Positions 39,394 through 48,262 of a stretch of 64,000 nt of DNA are shown one piece after another. Each line of letters starts with the position of its first letter. The stretch's first letter is position 1. The translations under genes were made by a program, and so were the position numbers. The stretch covers positions 4,774,001-4,838,000 of the forward strand of contig NZ_CP133771.1 of the NCBI RefSeq assembly GCF_031348265.1. The letters run 5' to 3'. Source of the stretch: Streptomyces collinus. Its GTDB lineage: Bacteria > Actinomycetota > Actinomycetes > Streptomycetales > Streptomycetaceae. The notes beneath the pieces are model-generated. The model was not told the origin of the DNA. It saw nothing but the letters and a program-made list of their open reading frames with translations, and did no database searches.

Positions 39394-40895
39394 GCGACAT
39401 GAGTGCCCTTGGAGGACACGTGCAGGCCGGGAGTGCCTCCTCGCTCGACGAGGTTCTCGCGAAGGTGCGCCGACACCGCATGCATCTCTCGCGGCTGATG
39501 AACGCTCACGACGCGACCCGCCTCGTTCTAGGGTTGCTGTACCTGAGCAGGAAGGCGCACGCCGAGCCCGGCACCGGCGTACCGACATGGGCGTGGTTGA
39601 TGGGGCAGCCGGCAGGGCGCGGCTCGGGAGTCCGCGCTGCCGTGAGCAAGTGTCTGAGCCACTGGCTTCCCGCAACCGACGAACAGGGTTCTGACGCGGG
39701 CACGAGGAGCCTGATGCCCGTTCCGCCCCCTGGTTCCGAAGGACACCTGCACGCTCTCGTCCAGGCCATCGGTTCCATCCAGCGGGTCGGGCCCCTGCTC
39801 GACCAGTGCCTCCGTGACCTCTCGGCGGACCAGGCTGAGGGCAGCCGCTACTTCACGCCGGATGACATGGCGCGTCTCATGGTTGGTGCGGCCGTCCCCC
39901 GTGACAGGCACAGAGTGCTGGACCCGGTCTGCGGTTCAGGAGGACTGCTCGTCGAGAGCCACCGCTACGTCCGCGAAAACGTCGGGCTGGACCCGACCAT
40001 GTCTTTGCAGGGAAAGGAGCAGCACGCCCATACCTCACAGGTGGCCCGCATGAACTTCGCGGTACGTGGGATCACGGCTCACGTCTTCCCGCCCGGGGAC
40101 AGCCTCGCGGATCCCGAACCGGAGCCCCACGACATCATCCTGGCCAACCTCCCCTTCAACCAGCGCGACTGGGCACCCGAGGACAAGACGGAGCGGGACG
40201 TCCGCCGGTCGCCTTCCCCGATCCCGGTCGATCCCAGGTGGCCGGAGGAGTCTCCGTCCAAAGGATCCGCCAACTCCGCGTGGATTCAGCACATCGCGCA
40301 CGCGCTGGCTCCGGCCGGACGTGCCGTCTTCCTGATGGCCGACAGCGTGGCCAACAGCAGACAGCCCGTCACCCGAAGGCTTCGCGAGCGCCTCCTGCGT
40401 GACGATCTCGTCGAATGCGTGATCGCTCTGCCACCTCGCGTGTTCGGTCACTCCAAAGCCCCCGCCTGTCTGTGGGTGCTCAACAAGGACAAGAGCGCTC
40501 GCCCCGGCTGGGGTGCCCGGGACCGCCGTCGGCAGGTGCTGTTCATCAACGCGCGGCGAGCTTTCGAACCGGTCCCGAAGTCGAGAGCGCGGAGGCTGGG
40601 CGAGACGAACACGACAGCGGTCCTGGCCACCTTGGCGGCCTGGCGTGGCCTCTCCGAGAACGGTGCTGCGGCCTCGCCGTACGACGACGCCGTCGGCTGG
40701 TCCCGAAGCTGCTCCACCAGGGAGATCGCCGACCGCGAGTCCAGTCTGATGCCGACCTCGTACGTCATGGAGCCTCCTGGCCCAGAGCGGGACACACGGA
40801 GCCGGGTCGAGCAGCTCAAGCTCGAACTAACCGATCAGTTCCAGCAGATGCGCGCCCTGGAGCTCCAATTGCTGGACGCCTTGGAGGAGATGTGA
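39390..40895 (+). CDS. N-6 adenine DNA methylase (HsdM-like)
   Basis: A 501-residue protein from GTG 39390. Motif I is VLDPVCGSGGLLVESHRYV near residue 175, and the catalytic NPPF-type motif is ILANLPFNQRDW near 253. GSANSAWIQHIAHALAPAGRAVFLMADSVANS follows, as in HsdM. The N-terminal 130 residues are helical and match the HsdM N-terminal region loosely. The C-terminus ends in a coiled coil that could dock on a specificity subunit. The next gene is HsdS-like and overlaps by TGATG. No HsdR is seen in the element. Confidence 0.88.
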   Translation: MSDMSALGGHVQAGSASSLDEVLAKVRRHRMHLSRLMNAHDATRLVLGLLYLSRKAHAEPGTGVPTWAWLMGQPAGRGSGVRAAVSKCLSHWLPATDEQGSDAGTRSLMPVPPPGSEGHLHALVQAIGSIQRVGPLLDQCLRDLSADQAEGSRYFTPDDMARLMVGAAVPRDRHRVLDPVCGSGGLLVESHRYVRENVGLDPTMSLQGKEQHAHTSQVARMNFAVRGITAHVFPPGDSLADPEPEPHDIILANLPFNQRDWAPEDKTERDVRRSPSPIPVDPRWPEESPSKGSANSAWIQHIAHALAPAGRAVFLMADSVANSRQPVTRRLRERLLRDDLVECVIALPPRVFGHSKAPACLWVLNKDKSARPGWGARDRRRQVLFINARRAFEPVPKSRARRLGETNTTAVLATLAAWRGLSENGAAASPYDDAVGWSRSCSTREIADRESSLMPTSYVMEPPGPERDTRSRVEQLKLELTDQFQQMRALELQLLDALEEM

Positions 40896-42112
40896 TGGAA
40901 GCCAATGCCGACCAGGCCTACTCGGGTAATGCGGCTTGGCAGACGACCTCCATCAACCATGAGCGGGTCCACGGGCGTATTTACACCACTTCCGGTTTCC
41001 TCGACGAAGCGGCTGCCGCTCAGACGGCAGGAGTCGTCAGCTCGACGTTCGTCCAGGGCGGCAGGATCCTCTCGCCCAGGGCCGATGAGTGCCGGCCCGG
41101 CGAATCCCCGCCTAGCCGGGCAATCCTCAGAGAGGGCGACCTGGCCGTCGTACTCGTCCGACGGGTGGGCGATTCCGCGCTGGTCACCGCCGAGCACGCG
41201 GGATGTACAGCGACCAGGTCGATCGGCATCATCCGCGCTGAACCGCACATAGTGCGGTGGCTGCGTATCTGGCTGCAGACACCGACGGCGAAGGCTCGTA
41301 TCGACGAGGACGTGACGGCACATGTCGAGCCCACCATCAGCCTCGACACCCTCCACCGCATGCTGTTTCCACTGCCTCCGCCAGACGTCATCAACGCGTA
41401 CCACCGAGCCTTCGGCCTCATCGACGAGATGACCGCCCTCTACCAGGAAACCGCCCGCAAGGCGGTGGAACTGGTCGACGCCCTCCATGACGACTGGGCG
41501 GCGACGATTCCGCCGTGGGAGGCACGGCCCCTCGCGAAAGTCGCCAAGTCGGAGACGGGCAAAGGTTCCGAACGCTCGATTCCCCCGTTGCCCACAGAAC
41601 CCACCACCGACGTAACCGATGCAGTCGCCCCTAAAGATCTCTACGACCTCCCCGTGCCCCATGTCCAGAGGTTCCGTCTGAGCAGTCCGGCGAACGACGG
41701 CGAGGCACATCCTCCCGGCACCTTGATGCTGAGCACCCGCTCCGACGGTGCACACATCGCTGTGCCGAGCCGACCGGCAACACCACTCAGAGGCGTCGTG
41801 GCCGTACGACCTGCTGAGGACGAAGACGGTTGGTGGCTGCTCCACGAACTCAGGAGCAGGAGCAGCGACATCGCGCGGCTGGCGCAGGGCCAGAACGGGC
41901 GGGAAATCTCGGCCCGCGCCCTCAAGCGCCTGGAGGTCACCTGGCCGGACCGGTTCACGCGCACCGATTTCCACGCGATGGCCGATCCCCTGCACACCGC
42001 GGCGCGACTCCTGATCGCCAAGATCGCGACGCTGCACACCCTGCGGGACGCGCTCCTGCGCGACATCTCAGCGAAAGCCGGCGTCCTCCGGGAACCTGCA
42101 ACGATGGCGTGA
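40895..42112 (+). CDS. Type I specificity-subunit-like protein (HsdS-like)
   Basis: A 405-residue protein from ATG 40895. The first half ends in LDTLHRMLFPLPPPDVINAYHRAFGLIDEMTALYQETARKAVELVDALHDDW, which is the coiled-coil spacer typical of HsdS. The C-terminal half repeats the plan with a domain closing in ISARALKRLEVTWPDRFTRTDFHAMADPLHTAARLLIAKIATLHTLRDALL. Two target recognition domains are therefore likely, giving a bipartite DNA target. It is coupled to the methylase gene. Confidence 0.8.
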   Translation: MEANADQAYSGNAAWQTTSINHERVHGRIYTTSGFLDEAAAAQTAGVVSSTFVQGGRILSPRADECRPGESPPSRAILREGDLAVVLVRRVGDSALVTAEHAGCTATRSIGIIRAEPHIVRWLRIWLQTPTAKARIDEDVTAHVEPTISLDTLHRMLFPLPPPDVINAYHRAFGLIDEMTALYQETARKAVELVDALHDDWAATIPPWEARPLAKVAKSETGKGSERSIPPLPTEPTTDVTDAVAPKDLYDLPVPHVQRFRLSSPANDGEAHPPGTLMLSTRSDGAHIAVPSRPATPLRGVVAVRPAEDEDGWWLLHELRSRSSDIARLAQGQNGREISARALKRLEVTWPDRFTRTDFHAMADPLHTAARLLIAKIATLHTLRDALLRDISAKAGVLREPATMA

Positions 42113-42196
42113 CCAGCTGAGACCCTCAGGTCCCTCACCGCTTCGGCGGCCCATCAATGCCCATCGCTCGCGTCACCACGGGCTACTGCTCGCAGT

Positions 42197-42841
42197 GTGG
42201 TGGCCGCGGTCCGACCAAGCCGAGGTCCGTCAGGACTTGCTGAGCCAGTTCGAAAGGCTGGTTGCGGGGGCCGTGGGGGACGGGGACGGCAGATTCGCAT
42301 GTTCGAGGGCTACGCCGGCACCAGCGACTCCGGCTTCCGCGATGAGGTCGAAGCCGAGCAAGCCCTCGCCCGTGGCCAGTTGCTCGCCGAGCTGGGTGCC
42401 GACGAAGACCGACCGACGCTGGCTGGGCCGGCCGGGGCCGAGGCCGAAGCCCGGCTCGCCGAATTCGCCCGGCACACCGTCTTCGACGGCCAGGTCGTCA
42501 CTGACGAAGCCCGCCTGCGCCGCATCGTGGCCCGCCACGACCCGCACGTGTACCTGGGGACCTTCGGCACCTGCGTCTACAACCCCGACCGCGCCCTGTG
42601 CCGCACGTCGAACGACCCCGGCGCCGGCCAGCCCGTCCTGGCCGACTGCCAGCCCCTGGCCTGCCGAAACACCGCCCTCACGCCTGCCAATCGCCAGGCG
42701 TTGAACGGCCACCTGACCAAGCTGGAGGAGGCCCTGGCCAACCGCGACCGCCTCGCTCCCTATGTCCGCCATCGCCCGGAGGAACAGCACCGTGAAACGG
42801 CCGCGTTCCTCGCTCGCCACGCCCCGGAGCCCGCCGAGTGA
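42197..42841 (+). pseudogene. C-terminal fragment of a Tn554-type tyrosine recombinase
   Basis: An open frame that begins without a start region of its own. It contains TCVYNPDRALCRTSNDPGAGQPVLADCQPLACRNTALTPANRQALNGHLTKLEEAL, the zinc-ribbon-like C-terminus I associate with large transposon site-specific integrases of actinobacteria. The catalytic core is missing, so the gene is 5'-truncated. It overlaps the TnpC-like gene exactly as in the intact three-gene transposon. Confidence 0.6.
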
Positions 42842-43248
42842 AACGTGCCCTGCCCGACGCCGACACCGTCAAAGCCGCCATCGACACCGTCCTCGAAGAG
42901 GCAGCCACCAGAGGACACCGCCCGACCGTCACCGCCATCGAGCGGCGCCTCGGCATCCCCCACGCCACCTTCCACCGCCACTACGCAGACCTGATCGACA
43001 CCTACTTCCGGCCCCACGTTCCTGCGACCACCCCAACCACGGCCCAGGCGCAATCCTCCGAGCCGGACGAGCGGCGGGAGGCGAATCTAGCCCGACTGCG
43101 GAAGGAGAAGACCGAGTTACGCCGCACCCTCACCCTCTACGAGGAGGCCATCCGCCAACTCGCCATCGAGAACGAGGCCCTGCGCACCGGCGCCACCGTC
43201 ATCCCCCTTCAAGGCTGGCACCGGCGCACCTCGCCGCCATCCTCCTGA
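42838..43248 (+). CDS. TnpC-like (DUF6262) transposon accessory protein
   Basis: A 136-residue protein from GTG 42838, coupled to the truncated recombinase. The first half is a small helix-turn-helix (TVTAIERRLGIPHATFHRHYADLIDTYF). A coiled coil follows (ANLARLRKEKTELRRTLTLYEEAIRQLAIENEALR). This matches the third protein of Tn554-like transposons, which helps orient the two tyrosine recombinases. With its partners gone, it is a remnant. Confidence 0.7.
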   Translation: MKRALPDADTVKAAIDTVLEEAATRGHRPTVTAIERRLGIPHATFHRHYADLIDTYFRPHVPATTPTTAQAQSSEPDERREANLARLRKEKTELRRTLTLYEEAIRQLAIENEALRTGATVIPLQGWHRRTSPPSS

Positions 43249-43421
43249 ACTGGGCCCGTGCGAGGGCAGGGCTCAGCGAGCGCGCGAGGGCCTTACGGCG
43301 GAGATGTGACGGTGTGGCCCTGACACCTCCGATTCAGCCGATGCTCGCCGAGGCGCGTCGTGAGCTACCCCCGGACGGGGCACGGAGAGGGGCGCGGGAG
43401 GGACGCCATTTGACCGGACGG

Positions 43422-43469
43422 TGCCTCCGCTTTACTGTGGAAGCAGTGCGGAGGCAGCCTCCGTATTAT
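43422..43469 (+). promoter_or_regulatory. TetR promoter with repeated operator half-sites
   Basis: TGCCTCCGC (43422) is complemented by GCGGAGGCA (43448), and CGGAGGC/GCCTCCG (43449-43463) form a second, tight palindrome. TATTAT (43464) directly downstream is a good -10. The layout predicts tight TetR autoregulation. Confidence 0.6.
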
Positions 43470-43488
43470 GGAAGAGCGAGGAGGGCGT

Positions 43489-44073
43489 ATGAGTGCCGGT
43501 ACCCAGCAGGGGCGCAAGCCCCGTGCGGATGTCCAGCGCAACCGTGCGGCCCTCCTGGACGCGGCGCAGCGTCACTTCCTGAAATACGGGGTCGGTACGT
43601 CCCTGGAGGCGGTGGCCAAGGAGGCGGGCGTCGGGCCCGGCACCTTGTACCGGCACTTTCCCACCCGGGAAGCGCTGCTGGCGGCCGTTCTGCAGACGCG
43701 CTCCGAGGAGTTGGTGGCCCGCCAGGCGGAGATCACGCAGCTCGGCGACACCTACAAGGCGCTGGAGCAGTGGCTGCGTGCGCTGGAGGAGTACTTCAGC
43801 GCGTTCAGTGGACTGCCGGAGCCGCTCATGGCCGCGGCCAGGGCGCAGGATCCGGACAACCCGCTCACGCTCCCCTGTGACACGGTCATCACCGCCACCG
43901 AGGAGTACGTACAGGCCGCTCAGCGGACGGGGCATGTGCGCGCGTCGGTGAAGGGGTACGACCTGTTCCTCGCGGCCATCTCCGTGGCCTGGCTCAAGGG
44001 TACCGGCGCCGTCGACGAGGACTCGCTGGACCGGCTCCGCGTCCTGACCGCGAACGGCTACGGCCAGGCGTAA
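43489..44073 (+). CDS. TetR family transcriptional regulator
   Basis: A 194-residue protein; ATG 43489 is chosen for GAGGAGGG 7 bases upstream (an in-frame ATG at 43468 has none). The helix-turn-helix is GTSLEAVAKEAGVGPGTLYRHFPTREALLAAVL. It heads a redox gene set (44178 onward) and is preceded by a repeated palindrome. It probably represses itself and the downstream genes, released by an electrophile or aromatic ligand (inference). Confidence 0.92.
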   Translation: MSAGTQQGRKPRADVQRNRAALLDAAQRHFLKYGVGTSLEAVAKEAGVGPGTLYRHFPTREALLAAVLQTRSEELVARQAEITQLGDTYKALEQWLRALEEYFSAFSGLPEPLMAAARAQDPDNPLTLPCDTVITATEEYVQAAQRTGHVRASVKGYDLFLAAISVAWLKGTGAVDEDSLDRLRVLTANGYGQA

Positions 44074-44177
44074 GGCCGCAGCCCGCCTTCTTTAGCACCG
44101 ACGATTCGGCGTCCGTTGCCGCACCGTCATCACCTCACGCTGCCCTGAGGGCAGTGCAACCTTCCAAGGGACAATTC

Positions 44178-44912
44178 ATGAAAATCACTGTTATAGGTGC
44201 TGGTGCGATCGGCGGCAACCTCGCCCGCAAGCTCGCCGTGGCCGGTCACGACGTACAGGTCGCGGACGCCCGCGGCCCCGAGGCCGTGCCGAGCGAGGTC
44301 GTGGAGGCCGGTGCCCGCCCCGTTGTCCTGAACGCCGCCGTTCAGGAGCGCGATGTCGTCATCCTGTCGATCCCCTTCGACCGGGTCCCCGAGCTGGCCG
44401 ATCTGTTCGCCGACGTTCCGGCCGAGACGGTGGTCATCGACACCTCGAACTACTACCCGCACCTCAACGGCCGCATCGAGGAGGTCGACAACGGGCAGGT
44501 GGAGACCGTCCGCAACGCCGAGAAGCTGGGCCGCCCCCTGGTCAAGGCGTGGAACGCGGCCCTGGCCGAGACCCAGCGTTCCAAGGGGCTGCCGGCGGGC
44601 AAGCCCGGACGGATCGCCATCCCTGTGGCGGCCGACTCCGACGAGGCGCGCAAGGTCGCCATGCAGCTCGTCGACGACACCGGCTTCGACCCGTACGACG
44701 CCGGTGTGCTCGCCGACTCCTGGCGCCAGCAGCCCATGGGCCCCGCCTACTGCACCGAGCTGACCCTCGACGAGCTCGGTCCGGCCCTGGCCAGGGCCGA
44801 CCGCGTCAAGGACGCGGCCGTCCGCGACTCCATGTTCGAGCGTTTCACGGCCCTCGGCGACGCGCCCACCCATGAGGACGTCGTGGAGATGAACCGCGCC
44901 GCCCACCGCTGA
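44178..44912 (+). CDS. NADPH-dependent F420 reductase-like / NAD(P)-binding oxidoreductase
   Basis: A 244-residue Rossmann protein from ATG 44178, preceded by AAGGGA. MKITVIGAGAIGGNLARKLAVAGHDVQVADARG opens the nucleotide-binding fold. DVVILSIPFDRVPELADLFADVP and VVIDTSNYYPHLNGRIEEVDNGQ follow. The layout resembles the F420H2:NADP oxidoreductase (Fno) family, but the second half (NAALAETQRSKGLPAGKPGRIAIPVAADSDEARKVAMQLVDDTGFDPYDAG) is also that of NAD(P)-binding proteins paired with alcohol dehydrogenases. It lies directly upstream of one. Confidence 0.82.
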   Translation: MKITVIGAGAIGGNLARKLAVAGHDVQVADARGPEAVPSEVVEAGARPVVLNAAVQERDVVILSIPFDRVPELADLFADVPAETVVIDTSNYYPHLNGRIEEVDNGQVETVRNAEKLGRPLVKAWNAALAETQRSKGLPAGKPGRIAIPVAADSDEARKVAMQLVDDTGFDPYDAGVLADSWRQQPMGPAYCTELTLDELGPALARADRVKDAAVRDSMFERFTALGDAPTHEDVVEMNRAAHR

Positions 44913-44972
44913 ACCACCCGCGCCCTCCTGCCGACATCCCCTCCGCTGCTGCACAAAAGGAACGTGAGAATC

Positions 44973-45929
44973 ATGCAGTCCTGGCGATTCAACGGCACCG
45001 GCAAACCTCTGGTCCTCGAAGAAGTGGAAGTGCCGCACGCCGGGCCGGGCGAGGTCGTCGTCGACATCAAGGCCGCCGGCCTGTGCCACTCCGATGTGAG
45101 CGCACTCGACGACCCGGAGTGGATGGCGTCGTTCCCGCGCCTACCGATGACCCTCGGCCATGGGAATGCGGGCGTCATCAGCGAGGTGGTCCCGGGCATG
45201 GGCCACTGGAGGGTCGGCGACCGCGTCGGCCTTGCACCGCTGATGCCCGACGGCGACGCCATCGGCTACGGCGCCTGGGACGGCGGCTACGGGCCCAAGG
45301 TCCGCGCCACCGACGCCAACCTCGTACGGCTGCCGAATGAGCTCTCCTTCGAGAGGGGCGCGATGGCCACCGACGCCGGCCTCACCTCGTATCACGCGAT
45401 GGTCACCCGTGGCGGCGCCCAGGCCGGCATGCGGATCGGGGTGATCGGACTCGGCGGGCTCGGCTACATCGGCGCGCGCATCGCCGTGCTGCTGGGCGCA
45501 CAGGTGTACGCGGCCGACGTCAACCCGGCAACCCGGCTGCTCGCCGACGAGATCGGCCTGGCCGGCGTCGCCGAATCGATCACCGAGTTCACGGACAAGG
45601 ACCTGCAACTGATCGTGGACTACGCGGGGTTCGGCACCACCACCGCCCAGGCGGTCGAGACGCTCGCCGCGTCCGGGACGCTCGTACAGGTCGGCCTGGG
45701 GCGTACGCAGTCCACGGTCGACACCAAGACGATCGTCTTCAAGCAGCTGCAGATCCTCGGCTCGCTCTCGGGCACCCAGCAGGACCTCACCGAGCTGTAC
45801 GCCCTGATGCGCGGCGGCGACCTCAACCCGCCGATCAACCGGATCACCCCGGACGAGATCCCCGACGGCCTGGAGCGCCTACGCAAGGGCGGGGTCGTCG
45901 GCCGCATCATCGCCCGCTACGAGAACTGA
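44973..45929 (+). CDS. Zinc-type alcohol dehydrogenase (MDR family)
   Basis: A 318-residue protein. ATG 44973 is preferred over GTG 44964 for the spacing to AAAAGGAA. The catalytic-zinc Cys is in GLCHSDVSAL. The next zinc motif reads GHGNAGVISEV instead of the usual GHExxG. The four-Cys structural zinc loop is absent (short APLMPDGDAIGYGAW segment). The cofactor loop is GVIGLGGLGYIGARIAVLLGAQVYA. The altered zinc site makes ordinary alcohol oxidation uncertain. It follows the NADPH-binding gene and is probably co-transcribed with it. Confidence 0.85.
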   Translation: MQSWRFNGTGKPLVLEEVEVPHAGPGEVVVDIKAAGLCHSDVSALDDPEWMASFPRLPMTLGHGNAGVISEVVPGMGHWRVGDRVGLAPLMPDGDAIGYGAWDGGYGPKVRATDANLVRLPNELSFERGAMATDAGLTSYHAMVTRGGAQAGMRIGVIGLGGLGYIGARIAVLLGAQVYAADVNPATRLLADEIGLAGVAESITEFTDKDLQLIVDYAGFGTTTAQAVETLAASGTLVQVGLGRTQSTVDTKTIVFKQLQILGSLSGTQQDLTELYALMRGGDLNPPINRITPDEIPDGLERLRKGGVVGRIIARYEN

Positions 45930-45966
45930 CCCCACCCCTGCCCGGGCATTTGCAGGAGGAACGATC

Positions 45967-46753
45967 ATGGCGAGCAGCCGCCAGATGCTTCTGGCCATGC
46001 AGTTCACCAGCGGCTACGGAGCCGAGCCCGGCGCATGGCGGCTGCCCGGCGCGAACCTGTCCAGCTACACCGACATGGACCAGTTCGTGCGCTACGCCCA
46101 GGCCGCCGAGCGCGGCAAGATCCAGCTGCTGTTCATCGCGGACACCCCGGTCCTGGACGTGGACCTCGAAGACCAGACCCCGCACCACCCCATCGACCCG
46201 CTCCTCGTCCTCACCGGATAGCCCGCGAGACCGAGCGGATCGGCCTGGTCGCCACCGCCTCCACCACCTTCAACGAGCCCTACACACAACCCTGACGGCG
46301 CCAGTCGCGCTCTGCTGCGCCACGGCGCGTTCTCCGCGCCCGCGGGCCAATGGTCTGGCCGGCGGTCGCGGCATCCTCTCCGTCAGCGCCGTGGTCGCCG
46401 ACACCGACGCCGAGGCGCGGCGGCTGAACTGGTCCAGGACCGCCCTGATGGCACGCCTGGCCCGGCAAGGGAGCGCGGCGCAGGTTCCCACGGTCGAGGA
46501 AGCCGACCGGGAACTCAGCCAGGACCAGAAGGACACCCCCACCGTCATCACAGACGGCCGCTGGCCCCGCCAGCTCGCCGGCAGCCCGCAGACCGTACGG
46601 GATCAGCTGGAGCAGATGACCAAGGCCACCGGCGTCGAGGAAGTCATGGTTCAGGACATCATCGCGGACCCCGAAGCCCGGTCGCACTCGCGAGCCCTGC
46701 TGGCCCAGGCACTCGACGTCACCCCCGCCTCACCAGCCAGGTCACCCAGCTGA
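45967..46753 (+). pseudogene. Degraded luciferase-like (LLM) flavin monooxygenase
   Basis: The N-terminal part (MASSRQMLLAMQFTSGYGAEPGAW to HPIDPLLVLTG) is in one frame and stops at 46221. RIGLVATASTTFNEPYTQP continues in a second frame. The C-terminal part (ILSVSAVVADTDAEARRLNW to AKATGVEEVMVQDIIADPEAR) lies in a third. About 150 residues of the middle are missing. It is a NtaA/SnaA-type LLM enzyme broken by frameshifts and an internal deletion. It fits the redox theme of the neighbours but cannot be functional. Confidence 0.85.
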
Positions 46754-46867
46754 TCCGGCTGCTGCCCGCTCACCGTCGCTCGGCTGACAAGCGCAAAGCG
46801 CCACCCGGCGATACGTGTACGGCGATGCCGCAACAACGCAACTGAACACTCTCGAAAGGGATCCGCT

Positions 46868-47566
46868 TTGCCCGCCACCGCCTCGTTCTTCACCGATCTC
46901 GTGCGGACCCGGCACTCCCCCCGGCAGTTCCTGCCCACTCCGCTGCCCGCCATGGACATCCGCGGCATTCTGGAAGACGCGCAGACAGCCCCCTCGAACA
47001 GCAACACCCAGCCGTGGCACGTCCACATCATCTCCGGCGCGGCACGGGACACATTGAGCAATGAGCTCCTCAAAGCGTACGAGGAAGACCAGACCTCCCC
47101 CGACTTCACCTCCGACTACGGCGAAGGCATCTACCGGGAACGGTCGCACCAGCACGCGGCCATCGTCTACGGAGCCCGTGGCGTCGAACGCTCGGACCGG
47201 GAGGGCAGGACAGAGGTCATCCGCGAGAACCTGAGGTTCTACGGAGCGCCCCACGTCGCCCTCCTCTTCATGCCGGTGCTCGGCGACGGAGTGCGAACAG
47301 CCGGAGACATCGGCATGTACGCCCAGAACTTCCTGCTCTCGCTGACCGCACGCGGATACCGCGGCATCCCACAGGCCGTCCTCGGCGTCTACGCCGACAC
47401 AGTCCGCAAATCCCTCGGCGTAGACGACGAGCTCAAGCTGCTCTTCGGAATCGCCTTCGGCATCGGCGATCAGACATCACCCATGCACGACATCAACATG
47501 GGACGCATCCCACTGCAGCAAAGCGTGGTCGTGCACGACACCCCCGGCGTCCTCGACAACCGCTAG
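46868..47566 (+). CDS. Nitroreductase family protein
   Basis: A 232-residue FMN-binding nitroreductase. TTG 46868 is used because CGAAAGGGA lies 6 bases upstream and the fold starts at once (FFTDLVRTRHSPRQFLPTPLP). TAPSNSNTQPWHVHIISG is the FMN-binding signature of the family. Near the end LLFGIAFGIGDQ supplies the second FMN loop. It is the last intact gene of element A and reads in the same direction as the redox set. It may reduce quinones or nitroaromatics. Confidence 0.9.
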   Translation: MPATASFFTDLVRTRHSPRQFLPTPLPAMDIRGILEDAQTAPSNSNTQPWHVHIISGAARDTLSNELLKAYEEDQTSPDFTSDYGEGIYRERSHQHAAIVYGARGVERSDREGRTEVIRENLRFYGAPHVALLFMPVLGDGVRTAGDIGMYAQNFLLSLTARGYRGIPQAVLGVYADTVRKSLGVDDELKLLFGIAFGIGDQTSPMHDINMGRIPLQQSVVVHDTPGVLDNR

Positions 47567-47689
47567 CCCCAAATCGGCGGCTCGGGCTGCTCCTGCTGTT
47601 CGTGAACACTTGGCGCTCTCTACGCAGCCCAGACGCTGACCTGACACGACACCACCCGGCGTGGTGCCACGTAGCGACTGGGACGCCGA

Positions 47690-47912
47690 GGCCGGTGAAC
47701 GGGCCACGGACACGGAGCAGTTCATGCGGACAATGGACAAGATCGAACCCTGTCCATAACTGCGGAACTCTGCCCTGACTTCGGCGAGGCATCCCTCCCG
47801 GAACGGTGTCCGGATGTCATTGGGATTCCCCCGGGCCACGCCGGTGGACGTACTCGATGTCGGCCTTGGCCAGAACCTCCCCGAGGCGGGTTGTACTGAA
47901 GCCCTTCTTGAT
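47690..47912 (-). pseudogene. Fragment of a DUF488-like gene with a frameshift
   Basis: Read leftward, IKKGFSTTRLGEVLAKADIEYVH ends in a stop, and the next frame continues with GNPNDIRTPFREGCLAEVRAEFRSYGQG. Joined, these resemble the middle of DUF488 proteins (FsxxxLxxxLxxxgIxYvHlxxLGNP). Both ends are missing. It lies in a 470-bp stretch between the nitroreductase and att copy 2 that holds nothing else. Confidence 0.45.
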
Positions 47913-47989
47913 GCCCGGAGCTGTCGAGCAGTGGCGACGCACGAAGATCTTCTCCCAGGTTTCTCCCAAACGATCACCGGAGATGCAGG

Positions 47990-48022
47990 AAGGGCCTGAC
48001 CCGCGATGCGGATCAGGCCCTT
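47990..48022. terminator. Perfect hairpin next to att copy 2
   Basis: AAGGGCCTGA pairs with TCAGGCCCTT around an inner CCGC/GCGG stem. It is a diverged copy of the hairpin at 37754. The repeat flanking the att core therefore extends to about 92 bases with mismatches. Confidence 0.75.
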
Positions 48023-48036
48023 GACCTGGTGTTTCT

Positions 48037-48081
48037 CTGTCGGGGTGGCGGGATTTGAACCCACGACCTCTTCGTCCCGAA
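48037..48081. repeat. att core copy 2: 3' part of tRNA-Pro (junction of elements A and B)
   Basis: The 45 bases are identical to copies 1 and 3. With copy 3, identity extends upstream to 48026 (56 bases in all, including GGTGTTTCT). After 48081 the sequence departs from the tRNA. Confidence 0.92.
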
Positions 48082-48179
48082 GCAACTTGGGCGTGCGGCT
48101 GGCCTTGGACCGATGGGCCTCTCATCTGCTGCGATGGTCCGCAGGTGTGCGCGGTCGTCCGCCGCTGTTCGCGGGCGTT

Positions 48180-48200
48180 GTCACGCAGTTAGACACTCAG
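48180..48200 (+). repeat. Arm-type integrase repeat near left att
   Basis: GTCACGCAGTTAGACACTCA recurs as GTCACGCAGATAGACACGCA at 62585, with two mismatches in 21 bases. The copies lie about 100 and 55 bases inside the two att cores of element B, as expected for integrase arm sites. Confidence 0.55.
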
Positions 48201-48262
48201 GGTCCTTCGGGTTCCGGCTGCTCACCGCCGGGGATGGTCGCGCCGCAGCTGAGCGCTTGCGC

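Larger units (their letters stand above)
37801..48036. mobile_element. Element A: integrase-less integrated element (CIME-like) at tRNA-Pro
   Basis: About 10.2 kb bounded by att core copies 1 and 2. It carries a hypothetical gene, an orphan HsdM/HsdS-like pair, a transposon remnant, a TetR-controlled redox set and at least three pseudogenes. No integrase, excisionase, Rep or Tra gene is present. The structure fits a cis-mobilisable or decayed element accreted next to a functional one. Confidence 0.8.

Noticed and set aside
42195..42704. 169-codon frame overlapping the recombinase fragment
   Set aside because: The frame at 42197 contains the recognisable recombinase C-terminus; the other is a shadow rich in Pro, Thr and Ser.
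48037..48110. tRNA-Pro gene at the middle att site
   Set aside because: Same reason: identity to tRNA-Pro ends at 48081.
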